Origin: a virus
Strand: one strand, 5' to 3'
DNA length: 41,993 bases
IMG/VR virus record: IMGVR_UViG_3300050026_000207
Span: 1-41,993 of that record
Part shown: positions 20,946 to 30,500 of the stretch, in pieces
How positions within the stretch are numbered: the first letter of the stretch is position 1
Layout: every line of letters starts with the position of its first letter
Notes under the pieces: generated by a model
The model's database searches: none
Told to the model about the DNA's origin: nothing
Seen by the model: the letters and a program-made list of their open reading frames with translations, nothing else
Program-made: the position numbers and the translations under genes

Positions 20946-21439
20946 TGTCATTTAAAAATAAAACACCGAATGAAATGCTGTTCGCTCAGGCTTCTCCTGA
21001 TAAGGTGATGCCTGTCGTACTTATATGGCGCGGAATTTGGAAGTGGATTTTTGATGAGCGTAGTTGTTCCTTAGATCATCGAAAAATCCTTGAGGAAGAA
21101 ATCTTAAAATGGAATGATATTATCATATTCCAAAAAAGACTTAGGCTGACCAAGTATGGCCCTACCGAAAGTGATTCTAACCCTACCGGACAGAAAGGGA
21201 ACGTAATAGATGAGTTGGATTATCAAATTAGAATGATGTGTAAGACCCTCGTTGATAACGAAGAAGGACTTTGGGATTACCATAAGGACACACTTCGTAT
21301 TCACAATATTGATTATAGAAAATCTATTCACTGTAAATTTTGGTTTCCCGAAATACCAACGGACTATGCAAAAGGACAGGCCAACCTTGAGGCCGCAAAA
21401 CGTGAAAACCCTGAAGACTATCTACCTAATCCAACATGA
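20945..21439 (+). CDS. Hypothetical virion-operon protein
   Basis: 164 residues starting MSFKNKTPNEMLFAQASPDK. Trp-rich middle (VLIWRGIWKWIFDERSC), helical and acidic rest. The longer TTG reading runs through the overlapping 51-residue gene and is rejected in favour of the ATG in the TAATG overlap. No family recognised; by position a head or connector accessory. Confidence 0.6.
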   Translation: MSFKNKTPNEMLFAQASPDKVMPVVLIWRGIWKWIFDERSCSLDHRKILEEEILKWNDIIIFQKRLRLTKYGPTESDSNPTGQKGNVIDELDYQIRMMCKTLVDNEEGLWDYHKDTLRIHNIDYRKSIHCKFWFPEIPTDYAKGQANLEAAKRENPEDYLPNPT

Positions 21440-21609
21440 GCCATATAATTAAACAAACACAAGGTTTATTAAGAACCGTTGACCGAGAGGGTAAGGACGT
21501 TAAAAAACCTATTCCGCTTTATCGTCAAACGATAATTCCTAAAAATAAATATTCTAAGATGTATCAAGAGGCGAATAAGAAGGTGGATTCAAGGGGGGAT
21601 TATATATGA
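21436..21609 (+). CDS. 57-residue basic protein
   Basis: MSHIIKQTQGLLRTVDREGK then KKPIPLYRQTIIPKNKYSK. ATGA overlaps at both ends. Basic and short; may be a DNA-binding virion protein. No family. Confidence 0.55.
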   Translation: MSHIIKQTQGLLRTVDREGKDVKKPIPLYRQTIIPKNKYSKMYQEANKKVDSRGDYI

Positions 21610-22352
21610 TTATTACGCTTGGTGAGTCAGACGCTTTCCTTCGTACAGATGGTAGGGCATTGATGATTATAGTTCATGTAACGCTTGATTCTGGAAAGAA
21701 GATTCAGTTTCCGTATGAAGCTAATTTAAAGATTTCAGACCTTTATGAATCTTTAAAAAATATTACTGATGAAAAGATTGTAGTACCATTAGCTACGGTT
21801 CCCCTTGTTTCCGTAGCGACTCCGGCGGCGGAGGTCTCCCTTTCTTCCTCCGTCGCCGTTCCCTCTGTTGAAGATAATCAGATAAACAGAGAAGATTTAG
21901 TGCGTTGTATTAAAGTTGAACCACGGGCGAAGGACGCTCCTATTGATATTGTGGTAGGGAATATTTATAGAGTTCTTAAAGTTCACGGCCCTCGATTGAC
22001 CATTGACGGTAAGGTCAAACAGATTATTGACGGCTTTGATGTTATTGATGACAAGTCTGAAACCCCTCGAAGGATATTTGCCGCTCCGAGTGAGATGGAG
22101 TTTTATCAGAAGAGGAAGCCCGCTCCGGTCAAAGTCATTGGGAAATTTGAAAGCACCTTCCTTTGTCCCTACTGTTTTATTCTTATGGTGGCCGTTAAGG
22201 AAGAGGACGGGAAGTATCATGGGAAGTGTATGAGTTGTCTAAAAGAATCAACACATGAATTGAAAGCGAAAGAAGATGCCAAACCCACAGTTGGAGCAAG
22301 TGCTTCGGATGAATCGGTCGGAGTTAGAACTCCTGTACCAGCGAGTGTTTGA
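21606..22352 (+). CDS. Protein with C-terminal zinc ribbon
   Basis: 248 residues. After a short beta-rich start and an Ala/Val/Pro/Ser linker (about 60-95), a middle domain carries IDIVVGNIYRVLKVHG. Near the C-terminus CPYC (about 188-191) and CMSC (about 209-212) form a zinc ribbon. A low-complexity tail follows. AGGGGGG precedes the ATG. The last part overlaps the next gene by 77 bases. Unknown role; zinc ribbons often bind nucleic acid. Confidence 0.6.
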   Translation: MIITLGESDAFLRTDGRALMIIVHVTLDSGKKIQFPYEANLKISDLYESLKNITDEKIVVPLATVPLVSVATPAAEVSLSSSVAVPSVEDNQINREDLVRCIKVEPRAKDAPIDIVVGNIYRVLKVHGPRLTIDGKVKQIIDGFDVIDDKSETPRRIFAAPSEMEFYQKRKPAPVKVIGKFESTFLCPYCFILMVAVKEEDGKYHGKCMSCLKESTHELKAKEDAKPTVGASASDESVGVRTPVPASV

Positions 22353-22521
22353 AACCTCTGACGCTAAATTGGTATTGGAAGATTTAAAGGGAAGATTCTT
22401 TTTTTATTCCCCCGTGAAAGACTTAACCGAGGTTGGCTCGGAGAATGTTATAAAGCATATTAACAATATGATAAACCCAGTACCAGAACCAGAGGAGAGC
22501 CCTAATGGACAATTCAGTTGA
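22276..22521 (+). CDS. Bbp19-like small phage protein
   Basis: 81 residues. FETSDAKLVLEDLKGRFFFY, then NVIKHINNMI matches the pattern of Bbp19-like proteins of BPP-1-type podoviruses as I recall it. It overlaps the zinc-ribbon gene on its left by 77 bases in another frame. Function in the family unknown; found near head genes. Confidence 0.6.
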   Translation: MPNPQLEQVLRMNRSELELLYQRVFETSDAKLVLEDLKGRFFFYSPVKDLTEVGSENVIKHINNMINPVPEPEESPNGQFS

Positions 22522-22759
22522 AGTGAATGATATTATTCTAACAAAGGACGGACAGCAGTTAAGAGTCCTTGCCGTGAGAAGGAACGGGCCGGACATTCAA
22601 AGGCTGGAAGGGATTTGTGATACTGACCCAAGCCCCATGAGAGTCACTGTTCTTAAAAACAATTTTCAACGGGTGATGAAAAAATCGCCCTGGGTGATTG
22701 ATGCTAAGACGGGAAAGAAAGTTGATAGGACTACATTACAACCGTGGGAGGCAAAATGA
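22505..22759 (+). CDS. Small beta-rich protein
   Basis: 84 residues: SVEVNDIILTKDGQQLRVLA and RMKVT-like strand repeats (PMRVTVLKNNFQRVMKKSP). SH3-like or ribosomal-like small barrel is conceivable. GAGGAGAG precedes the ATG. No family recognised. Confidence 0.55.
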   Translation: MDNSVEVNDIILTKDGQQLRVLAVRRNGPDIQRLEGICDTDPSPMRVTVLKNNFQRVMKKSPWVIDAKTGKKVDRTTLQPWEAK

Positions 22760-23565
22760 TTGAAGGAATTGAAGCCACATACGCAGAGTCGACAAAAGAT
22801 TTTGCCACACCAAATGATTTAGCAAAGGCATACACTGAATTAAACGCAAGAGCGGCAAGTGGAGACATTAGCTTGGTGGGAGAAGAAGCGAGGAAAGACC
22901 CAGCTCTATCCACTTTTAAAAACGTCAACGACTTAGCAAAAAGTTTTATTGAGACAAAGAAACTTGTTGGCACTATTAAACACGCTCCGGCAAAAGTTGA
23001 GGAGTATAAGTTTACGACTCTTAAAGACCTTCACGCTGGAATATCATCAGAAGGTACACAGAAGTTTTTAGCTACAAGGCTTCACGCGTTGGATATTGAC
23101 CAAGACCGCGCGGATAAGTTACAGCAGGATATTATTATGGGCTTGCACAACGGTATGGTTCAGGCCGATAAAGCTCGTGCGGATAAGGCCAAAGAAGTTG
23201 AGACCGCCCTTCGTAATGAATGGGCAGACAAGTATGATACGAATAAAGCAAATATTGAGAATGTCTTTAAGCGACTTGGACTTGATGATTTTGGGAAAGA
23301 AATTTCCGGCGACCCCGTAAAATTAAAGGCCATTCATAAACTTACTTCCTTATTATCCGAGGACAGCATTGGGAAGTTAGGGGCGAACACAAGCACAAGT
23401 GCTGATACGAAGACCAAAGAGGGCGCAAAGAAAGCCCTTGATGAGTTTATGAGTGATGCTATTAAAACGGGGAACAAGCATCCGTTCTATGACGAGAAAC
23501 ATAAAGACCATGCCGCAACAGTTAAGAAGTATCACGAATTAACGGAGGTCGCTTATGCCGCCTGA
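22756..23565 (+). CDS. Scaffolding protein
   Basis: 269 residues, strongly helical and charged, no Cys. LAKAYTELNARAASGDISLV at the start and a long Lys/Asp/Ala helix (LQQDIIMGLHNGMVQADKAR) fit T7 gp9-type scaffolds. Located just before the capsid gene. The ATG at 22756 (ATGA overlap, GGGAGG site) is preferred to the GTG at 22744. It would guide capsid assembly and then leave or be cut. Confidence 0.65.
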   Translation: MIEGIEATYAESTKDFATPNDLAKAYTELNARAASGDISLVGEEARKDPALSTFKNVNDLAKSFIETKKLVGTIKHAPAKVEEYKFTTLKDLHAGISSEGTQKFLATRLHALDIDQDRADKLQQDIIMGLHNGMVQADKARADKAKEVETALRNEWADKYDTNKANIENVFKRLGLDDFGKEISGDPVKLKAIHKLTSLLSEDSIGKLGANTSTSADTKTKEGAKKALDEFMSDAIKTGNKHPFYDEKHKDHAATVKKYHELTEVAYAA

Positions 23566-23785
23566 AAAAAATATTAAAAATAATTTGACACAGGCTAAGT
23601 CTGGTGATAATAATAATACGTTGACTGATTTCGACATTTGTGAACTTTACATCAAGTGTCACGAACCTTTTATAATGACTTGTTCTAAACTTGATATTGA
23701 TTGTGGTTTCGCCTTGGTTAAAGGCAACGCATTATGGAAGGAAACAATTAAGATTCTCAAGGAATATCGGGATGGACAATCGTAA
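23555..23785 (+). CDS. Small hypothetical protein
   Basis: 76 residues with four Cys (CELYIKCHEPFIMTCSKLDI, then DC). GGAGG six bases before the ATG, inside the end of the scaffold gene. No family recognised. Confidence 0.55.
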   Translation: MPPEKNIKNNLTQAKSGDNNNTLTDFDICELYIKCHEPFIMTCSKLDIDCGFALVKGNALWKETIKILKEYRDGQS

Positions 23786-23790
23786 GACCC

Positions 23791-23890
23791 TGAACGATAG
23801 GAATTGACCTTAACTTCCTTCAAGGTATATAGAGACTATCTGCTTTGCAGACCTCATCGTAGTGGACAGACCCTTTTTAGGACTATCTGT
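23791..23890 (+). ncRNA. Structured RNA before the HNH gene, group I intron-like core
   Basis: GATAG (23796-23800) can pair with CTATC (23836-23840). Between them ACCTT/AAGGT (23807-23811, 23822-23826) forms a hairpin, followed by AAGGTATATAGAGACTATC. This recalls the P7-P8-P7 order and S element of group I introns. A TGC/GCA hairpin and an ACAGA/TCTGT stem follow. The 5' half of an intron is not clear, and the flanking genes look intact, so it may be a remnant or a leader structure. Confidence 0.35.
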
Positions 23891-23910
23891 ATAAAAAAGG
23901 AAAAGTTACG

Positions 23911-24522
23911 ATGGGGTCAATGGCTGAATACAACCTCCGCAAAAAAACTCCTGAATACAGGGAAATGATGAAAGAAGCTCAACAGCTTCGTTTCAAAAAT
24001 AACCCTGTCTCCGAAGAAACGAAAGAGAAACAAAGACAAGCGTCTTTAAGGCTTGGTCTTGAACCTCCTCACAATTCAGGTGAAAAGCATTGGTCTTATG
24101 GACTTCCGACAGAACTTCATCCTTCTTTTAAGGGTTATGGATATTGCCCTGATTGCGGGAAGAAGCTTTCAAGAAGGACTAAGTCTAAATGTATGCGTTG
24201 CATGAATAGGAAGCCGGGAACCCTTCTGTATAACCAATTAAGAAACGTCATAGAGTACCGCCAATGGCGTGACGATGTTTACACGAGAGATAAATTCACT
24301 TGTCAATCTTGTGGTGTTGTCGGTGGAAGATTACAGGCGCATCATATAAAACCATTCAGCGAGATTTATCACGAAAATAATGTTACAAATCTTAAAGAAG
24401 GATTAGATTGTCGAGAATTATGGAACATAAATAATGGAGTTACTCTCTGTGAAGATTGTCATTCTAAGACGGACAGCTTTATGAATAAACAGAAGTCTAA
24501 AATGGCTTCAGGAGGATATTAA
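23911..24522 (+). CDS. HNH endonuclease upstream of the capsid gene
   Basis: 203 residues. The N-terminal part is basic and NUMOD-like (KKTPEYREMMKEAQQLRF). Then come zinc site CPDC (about 76-79) with CMRC, and an HNH core: CQSCGVVGGRLQAHHIKPFS, then LWNINNGVTLCEDCHSK. H, N and the second Cys pair are intact. Its first bases ATGGGGTC recur at the capsid start. AAAGGAAAAG precedes the ATG. Probably a mobile homing enzyme inserted ahead of the capsid gene; its end provides the capsid's AGGAGG. Confidence 0.85.
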   Translation: MGSMAEYNLRKKTPEYREMMKEAQQLRFKNNPVSEETKEKQRQASLRLGLEPPHNSGEKHWSYGLPTELHPSFKGYGYCPDCGKKLSRRTKSKCMRCMNRKPGTLLYNQLRNVIEYRQWRDDVYTRDKFTCQSCGVVGGRLQAHHIKPFSEIYHENNVTNLKEGLDCRELWNINNGVTLCEDCHSKTDSFMNKQKSKMASGGY

Positions 24523-24523
24523 T

Positions 24524-25402
24524 ATGGGGTCGCCCACAGTCGTGCAAATCCAAGAATATGCAAACACTATCTATCTCCTTGCACAGCAAATGGATACAAG
24601 ATTACGCGGAGCCGTCCGTGTTGATACCAATTGGGTAGGTAATACCAAATTTTATGATCAGTACAATCAAGACGTGATGGTGGAGTTAGTCACCCGTTAC
24701 GCCACGACCCCTGTGCAGTTGCCTGACTTTAGGCGCAGGGCAGTTTCCCCTCGTTACTTCGTGTCGGCCACTTTGGAAGACCCGAAGGATGCCTTGCAGA
24801 TGATTGTTGACCCTAAGTCAACGATGATGCAAGCGAAGATTGCCGCCGCGAACCGCACCACAGACGATTTAATTATCGCCGCTATGGGTGGGACGGCTTA
24901 TACCGGTCAGACCGGCGGAACCGGCGTTTCCTTTCTCGCCGCGAATCAAATCACCTACAATGCGTTTACACCGAACAATGGTATGTCCAAAGCGAAAGTT
25001 TTGGCAGCCAAGAGGTTGCTCGATGTGAACGAAGTTGAAGCTGATGACCGTTTCTTTGTTACCGGCTCCGCGCAAGTCGAGGACTTGTTAAACACCACAG
25101 AAGTTACTTCCAGCGATTACAATGTGGTGAAATCGTTGGTTCAAGGTGAAGTCAATACCTGGGTAGGATTCAGCTTCATCCGCTCTGAGCGCTTGCTCAC
25201 TGATGCGTCGAGCCATAGGCTTTGTTACGCGTTTCAGAGATGGGCGTTGCAATTAGCCATCCAGAAGGACATAGAAGGACGGTTGGACGAGCGTGTTGAT
25301 TTGAACATGGCTTGGCAGGTGTATCTTCGTATGTGTATGAATGCTACGAGGTTAGAAGAAGTTCGGATTGTCCAAGTGGCATGTGCTGAATCAACATTTT
25401 AA
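24524..25402 (+). CDS. Major capsid protein
   Basis: 292 residues. VDTNWVGNTKFYDQYNQDVM, PDFRRRAVSPRYFVSATLED and a C-terminal RVDLNMAWQVYLRMCMNATR are in line with the phage capsid family found in BPP-1-type podoviruses (Phage_capsid_2-like). It follows a scaffold, as expected, and AGGAGG precedes its start. The HK97 fold is inferred from family, not seen directly. Confidence 0.75.
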   Translation: MGSPTVVQIQEYANTIYLLAQQMDTRLRGAVRVDTNWVGNTKFYDQYNQDVMVELVTRYATTPVQLPDFRRRAVSPRYFVSATLEDPKDALQMIVDPKSTMMQAKIAAANRTTDDLIIAAMGGTAYTGQTGGTGVSFLAANQITYNAFTPNNGMSKAKVLAAKRLLDVNEVEADDRFFVTGSAQVEDLLNTTEVTSSDYNVVKSLVQGEVNTWVGFSFIRSERLLTDASSHRLCYAFQRWALQLAIQKDIEGRLDERVDLNMAWQVYLRMCMNATRLEEVRIVQVACAESTF

Positions 25403-25480
25403 TTTGTTGATTTATCAAGGATTAAAAGAGAAGCCGAACAGTTAGTAAAATCGAGTTAACCTTTTTAAAAGGAGTTTAAT

Positions 25481-25981
25481 ATGAGTGCAACAGCGTTAAT
25501 TAAAGCGGTAATGATGGCCGCCCAATTTACGGGTGGAGTTAGCAACTGGCAGACCCCTGGTTACATTCGGGGCAATGTTCGTTGCATGATCGATTATTAC
25601 GTTGCAGTGGGTTCAGGCGAAGATGCTGGAAGTACGATTGAGTTCTTCCCGTCGCTTGAAGCTGGCACGGTAGTAATGGGCTTTATTGCATACACGAGTG
25701 GGACTACAAGTTCTTTGACGTTTAGTCTCGGGGACTTGGATAGCGCGAGTCGCTATGCTTCAGGTTCTACGGCATGGCAAGCGGCAGGTTCGACGTTGAT
25801 TAGTTCTATATGGGCTTCTGCTACTACAGGTCCGTATGTTGTCGGAACTAACCCTGCGACCAGTGGTGTATTTACTCCTACATCCACAGATGACGACCGT
25901 CAGATTCTCGTTACTACTGCGGGTGCGGCATTAACAAGCGCACATGTGTACGGGTTGATTATGCTGTACACAATCGACTAA
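25481..25981 (+). CDS. Capsid-associated beta-rich protein
   Basis: 166 residues of Ser/Thr/Gly-rich strands (FFPSLEAGTVVMGFIAYTSG). No signal peptide. Strong AAAAGGAG site. Directly after the capsid gene, so a decoration or head-fibre protein is likely. Confidence 0.6.
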   Translation: MSATALIKAVMMAAQFTGGVSNWQTPGYIRGNVRCMIDYYVAVGSGEDAGSTIEFFPSLEAGTVVMGFIAYTSGTTSSLTFSLGDLDSASRYASGSTAWQAAGSTLISSIWASATTGPYVVGTNPATSGVFTPTSTDDDRQILVTTAGAALTSAHVYGLIMLYTID

Positions 25982-25988
25982 AATCGGC

Positions 25989-26016
25989 AGAGGGGGAGTC
26001 GCAAGACTCCTCCTCT
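25989..26016 (+). other. Strong stem-loop with GCAA tetraloop
   Basis: A 12-bp stem with one G-T wobble (GGAGTC pairs with GACTCC; AGAGGG with TCCTCT) closed by GCAA, a GNRA loop. No T-run follows, and the next gene's AAGGAG starts within a few bases. It may stabilise capsid mRNA or attenuate transcription. Confidence 0.75.
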
Positions 26017-26031
26017 TAAAAAGGAGCTTGT

Positions 26032-26820
26032 ATGAAAAGGATTCTATTAAGTTTAGCACTACTGGCTTTCTTAGCCACTCCTGCCTTTGCGTCTGTTGGT
26101 GTTAGGGTAGGTGGGACTCAAATAGGAACCGCTACAGACCTCTATTTCCCGTCTGGAACGACCTATACGTTTGATGGTTCGACGTTTGGGACTTCCACGC
26201 TTACGGGGGCAGTGGCGGCGATTACGTCAGGAACTATTGGCGGTGCGGCAATAGATACTTCCGTAATTGGTGGTGTTACTCCGGCGGCAGGTTCGTTTAC
26301 TACTTTGTCAAGTTCGGGTGCGGCTACATTGGCAAGTGCAGGAGTTACCGGCAATTTTGCTGTCAATACCAATAAGTTTACTGTTGCGGCGGCAAGTGGT
26401 AATACGCTCGTTGCGGGGACTTTAGCGGTAACAGGTACTACTACGTCAACAGGCGAGTTGACCTCTGCCACTCAAGCTCGAATTGGCGGTGTTAGTGTAA
26501 TCACCGGAACAGTGGTAACTAATTCAGGTGCTTCGCTTACGCTAAGTGCCGCGAATATGGCGAAGAACTCCATATTCCAAGAGACGGGTACTACTGTCGC
26601 AACCTTTACGCTTGATACTGGAACGGCATTATCTTCCGCTGTTCCTGGGGTTCAAGTTGGCGATATGGTGTCTTTTGTGGTGTCAAACGCTTCTACGCAA
26701 ACAGTAACAATATCGGGGGCGACCGGTACAACCGTTACTTATGTTATGACAGTTCCGACGTTGACTACAAGAACGTGTTATGCGATTAACACAGGCTCTA
26801 ATACTTGGTCAATATATTAA
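26032..26820 (+). CDS. Fibre-like protein with a Sec signal peptide
   Basis: 262 residues. MKRILLSLALLAFLATPAFA is a textbook signal, followed by SVGVRVGG. The rest is Gly/Thr/Ser/Ala-rich beta repeats (for example TSGTIGGAAIDTSVIGGVTP), as in fibre shafts. The last 80 residues form a compact beta domain with VGDMVSFVVSNASTQTVTIS. Located between the capsid-associated protein and tail tubular A. Export of a virion protein is not expected; the signal may anchor or deliver it to the periplasm. Confidence 0.75.
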   Translation: MKRILLSLALLAFLATPAFASVGVRVGGTQIGTATDLYFPSGTTYTFDGSTFGTSTLTGAVAAITSGTIGGAAIDTSVIGGVTPAAGSFTTLSSSGAATLASAGVTGNFAVNTNKFTVAAASGNTLVAGTLAVTGTTTSTGELTSATQARIGGVSVITGTVVTNSGASLTLSAANMAKNSIFQETGTTVATFTLDTGTALSSAVPGVQVGDMVSFVVSNASTQTVTISGATGTTVTYVMTVPTLTTRTCYAINTGSNTWSIY

Positions 26821-26826
26821 GGAATC

Positions 26827-26862
26827 GGGCCGCCTTAAAAAAGCGGCTCTTTTCTTTTTCTA
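26827..26862 (+). terminator. Intrinsic terminator (plus strand)
   Basis: GGGCCGC pairs with GCGGCTC (one wobble), 9-base loop, followed by TCTTTTCTTTTTC. It may partly reduce expression of tail genes relative to capsid genes. Confidence 0.75.
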
Positions 26863-26872
26863 AGGAGCCTGT

Positions 26873-27544
26873 ATGAACGTCCAGCAAAACAAAACCGCTT
26901 TAGCAAACTACGCTCTTTCCAAAATCGGTGGAAAGATTTTTAATTTTGGAGATGGTTCCACTTCCGATGTGGTTATGTCGGCGATTTATGACCAGTGTAG
27001 AAGGTACTGTATAGAACAATGTCCGTGGTCATTTTGTGTTCAAACAACTGCGTTACAAACATTAGCTGTTCCTACCACAAGTCCTATTTTTAGTTTTGGT
27101 GATAATGTAGCAGTAGCTTATGGCCTTCTTCCTAATTTTTTAAAACCTTATCTTATAAATTTCCCTTTTGCTCTTGTCAGATTTGAAGTTGTCCCTACCA
27201 TTGGCTATTGTTTATTGTCCGATACCTCTGGATTGGTTGTAAAATATGTTTTCGATAATGACGACCCGACGATGTACTCTGCTAAATTTTATGAATACTT
27301 TGCGTGCAAATTAGCGAAAGAGGCTTGCTTTAAAATATCTGAGGCGTTAAAACTTCTTGGTTCAATGAAAGCAGAAATGGAATCGGCGTTCTTGGAAGCG
27401 GCGGCGGAAGATGGACAGATAAGTTCTCCCGACCAGATTCAGGCCGATGAATGGGATTTTGCGAGATTACAAGGAAGTTCTGGTTTTGTATATTATCCAT
27501 CGGGTAACATTGGCTTTTACCCGTGGTACCCGATAAGTCCATAA
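26873..27544 (+). CDS. Tail tubular protein A-like
   Basis: 223 residues. NKTALANYALSKIGGKIFNF, then CRRYCIEQCPWSFCVQTTAL are typical of T7 gp11-type proteins (ALxxxGxxxI...pWsFa). Helical middle and a Tyr/Trp-rich C-terminus (YYPSGNIGFYPWYPISP). It should bind the portal and the nozzle. AAGGAGCCTGT precedes the ATG. Confidence 0.75.
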   Translation: MNVQQNKTALANYALSKIGGKIFNFGDGSTSDVVMSAIYDQCRRYCIEQCPWSFCVQTTALQTLAVPTTSPIFSFGDNVAVAYGLLPNFLKPYLINFPFALVRFEVVPTIGYCLLSDTSGLVVKYVFDNDDPTMYSAKFYEYFACKLAKEACFKISEALKLLGSMKAEMESAFLEAAAEDGQISSPDQIQADEWDFARLQGSSGFVYYPSGNIGFYPWYPISP

Positions 27545-27545
27545 T

Positions 27546-30500
27546 ATGAACTCAACCTTTGAAAAAACTTCCTTTACTTTGGGCGAGCTGTCCGCGAGGG
27601 CGTTTGGACGATTCGACCAGACCAAACCAATTTTTCGAGACGGTGCGGCTATCCTTGAGAATTTTCTCTTCATGCAGAATGGCCCCGCCTTCTATCGCCC
27701 CGGTTCCCAATACGTCGCAACCGCAGGGCAGGTGGCTCCTGTAAGGCTTGAACCGTTTGAATATTCCATAAGTCAGTCCTACATTCTTGAGTTCGGAAAT
27801 CAGTACCTACGTTTTTTTGCAAATGGTGGAATCATTGAATCTGGCGGTAGTCCCGTTGTATTATCTTCTCCTTATTTTCAACCTGACCTTTGGCAATTAC
27901 AGACCGCTCAAAAACAGGACGTGTCATATATTACTCACCCTAATCATCCGCCCTATAAACTTGTAAGGACTTCGGCAAATTCATTTTCACTACAGCAGGT
28001 TAATTTTCTCGGTGGGCCGTTCCTTGATAGTAATGTAAGCGACGTTACGATAACTTCTTCTGCTGATACAGGCGCGACAACGCTTACAGCGACAATACCT
28101 GCGTGGGCGGCTAATACTCAGTATATTCCTGGTGATTATGTTACCTTTGGGGGTAGCACTTATGTCTGCCTTCAAACTAATTATTCTGGAAATATTTTGA
28201 ATCTCACTTCAAACACTCCTGCGACGATTGCGAATGATGCGACTGTTGGGACTTTGGCGTGGACGCTTCCTGCTAATACTGCTAATAATTCAGGCGGTAG
28301 TACAGTTGCTACTGAATATTTAAAGTTCACTAATTTTGGATTTGCAATTCCAGCGGGGGCGACGATAGTAGGGATTGTTGTTAATGCAACATTAGTTGGA
28401 AGTTATTTAGGGGGTACTCACTATCCTTATTTTCCTTCCAATCTTGTTTCTGATAATTCTATAAAATTAGTAAAAGGAGGGACAGTAGGCGGGACTGAAC
28501 ACGCAAACGGACAGATGTGGGGTTCGGGTGGAGGTTGGCAAGTAGGAGGCATTACGCCTAATCTTCCTGCTGTAAATACTTACGGAACAGCGTCAGATAT
28601 GTGGGGTGAAACTCTTGCCGCCACGGATGTCAACGCTTCTGGTTTTGGAGTAGCTCTTTCGGCGAGTATATTAGCTGGTGGAACCGCTACGGTAAATTCT
28701 GTTTCGATAACAGTATATTATACTACTGCCGCTTTTGCTAATGACTTGGCGGCTGGATATTGGAAATTAGGTTCAGTGTTTCAACCAGGTCATGTGGGGT
28801 CAATATGGCAGATTAACAATACTGTTGGTGCGCTTCAATGGACGGCAAACGCTTCTTATCCCGTTGGATTCATTGTTTATTTTAACGGAGTAACTTATAA
28901 ATGTTTAGTGGCAAATACTTCGTCCAGCTCCTTTCTTGCGGATTTAGCGGCGGGGGATTGGGTGGTTTTCGGGGGGACTGTTTTAATTACAGGTTATACA
29001 AGTCCTACGGTGGTGACGGGGGTTGTTCAGGGGAGCGCTGATGGTACGGTAGGGAATTTAGGAATGGGAGGTGCGGCGACAACCGTATGGGCAGAGGGGG
29101 CTTGGTCTGCCGTTAGAGGTTATCCTACCTGCTGTTGCTTTCACGAAGATAGATTGGTTTTTGCGAATACCACTTATCAACCGAATACCTTCTGGGGTTC
29201 GGCGGTTGGGGGTTATGAGAATTTCTCACCTGGCGGAACTGCCGATTCAGACGCTTATAATTTCACAAGTTCTGTTGGACAGGCGATTAGGTGGTTGAAG
29301 TCTACACAGCAGGGCTTGAGGATGGGGACGACGGCGGGGACGGTTACTGCCGCTGATGCTGGAAATGCAGGAATTACTCCTTCTACACCTCCCACAATAA
29401 CATTGGGGGTTGATTATGCTGTAGCTCCTATAGACGCTCAACTTATCGGGGCTTATTCCTTTTTCATTCAGGCGAATTTATTTCTATTAAGACAGTTGGT
29501 ATACGACTGGACTATTTCTTCCGACAAATCCGAGGATATGACCTTATTGGCCGATCATATTCTACGTGATGGCGGTGGAGCTATTCAGATGGCTCGGCAG
29601 GAGTCCCCTAATGACCGTCTTTGGATTCCTCGACTTGATGGACAGATGGCGATAATGACTCGTAACGTGGAACAGCAGGTCTTTGGGTGGGTGAGGTATA
29701 TTGCGGGGGCGACTTCTGGGGGTAATGGAACCTATAATAGCGTGGCGATTCTCCCTGTTGACGGTGCAGATGACGCTGTTTATGTGGCGGTAAGCAGGGT
29801 AGTCAACGGTACTCCCGTCCAGTTTATAGAGATGTTTACCCCAGAATTATTCAATAATTCGTGGGAACCGTGTCGGCTTGACGCTTCACTTTCTATAAAC
29901 AATCCTATAACAATCACGGGAATCTCGGTAGCAAGTCCGGGAGTGGTTACGGCTCCCGCACATGGATTATCTAATGGTCAACGTATAAGAATTGACGGCG
30001 TAGTTGGAATGACCTTTCCAGGATTGAATCCCGTCAATAATTTTGTTATAACTCAATCTATAAATGGGTTTCCTTATTTAGTGGCAAATGTAACGACCAA
30101 TACCTTTACTCTTACAGATGAGTTTGGAACCCCTATAAGCACCGTTCTATGCACCCCCTACCTCTCTGGCGGGGCTGTAAGGGCTATGAATACTACCTTT
30201 ACAGGGTTGGACTACCTTGATGGAGAATACGTGTCAGTAGTTGCAGATAGCGGACTACCCGCCGCACAGCAAACCTTCTTGGTAGCCGGTGGGCAAATTA
30301 CGCTCCCGAACCCTGCGGCGGTAGTCCATATTGGTTTGCCCTATACAGGCACTTTAAAACTATTACCTTTGGGCGAAGCCATACAGGGCATGACCACTCA
30401 AACTAAAAAGAAAAAGGTTTATAAAATCGTAGCGAGGGTGTGGCAATCGTCTGGTGGACAGTTTGGGGATAATTTGAATAATCTTTATAAACAGATTTAC

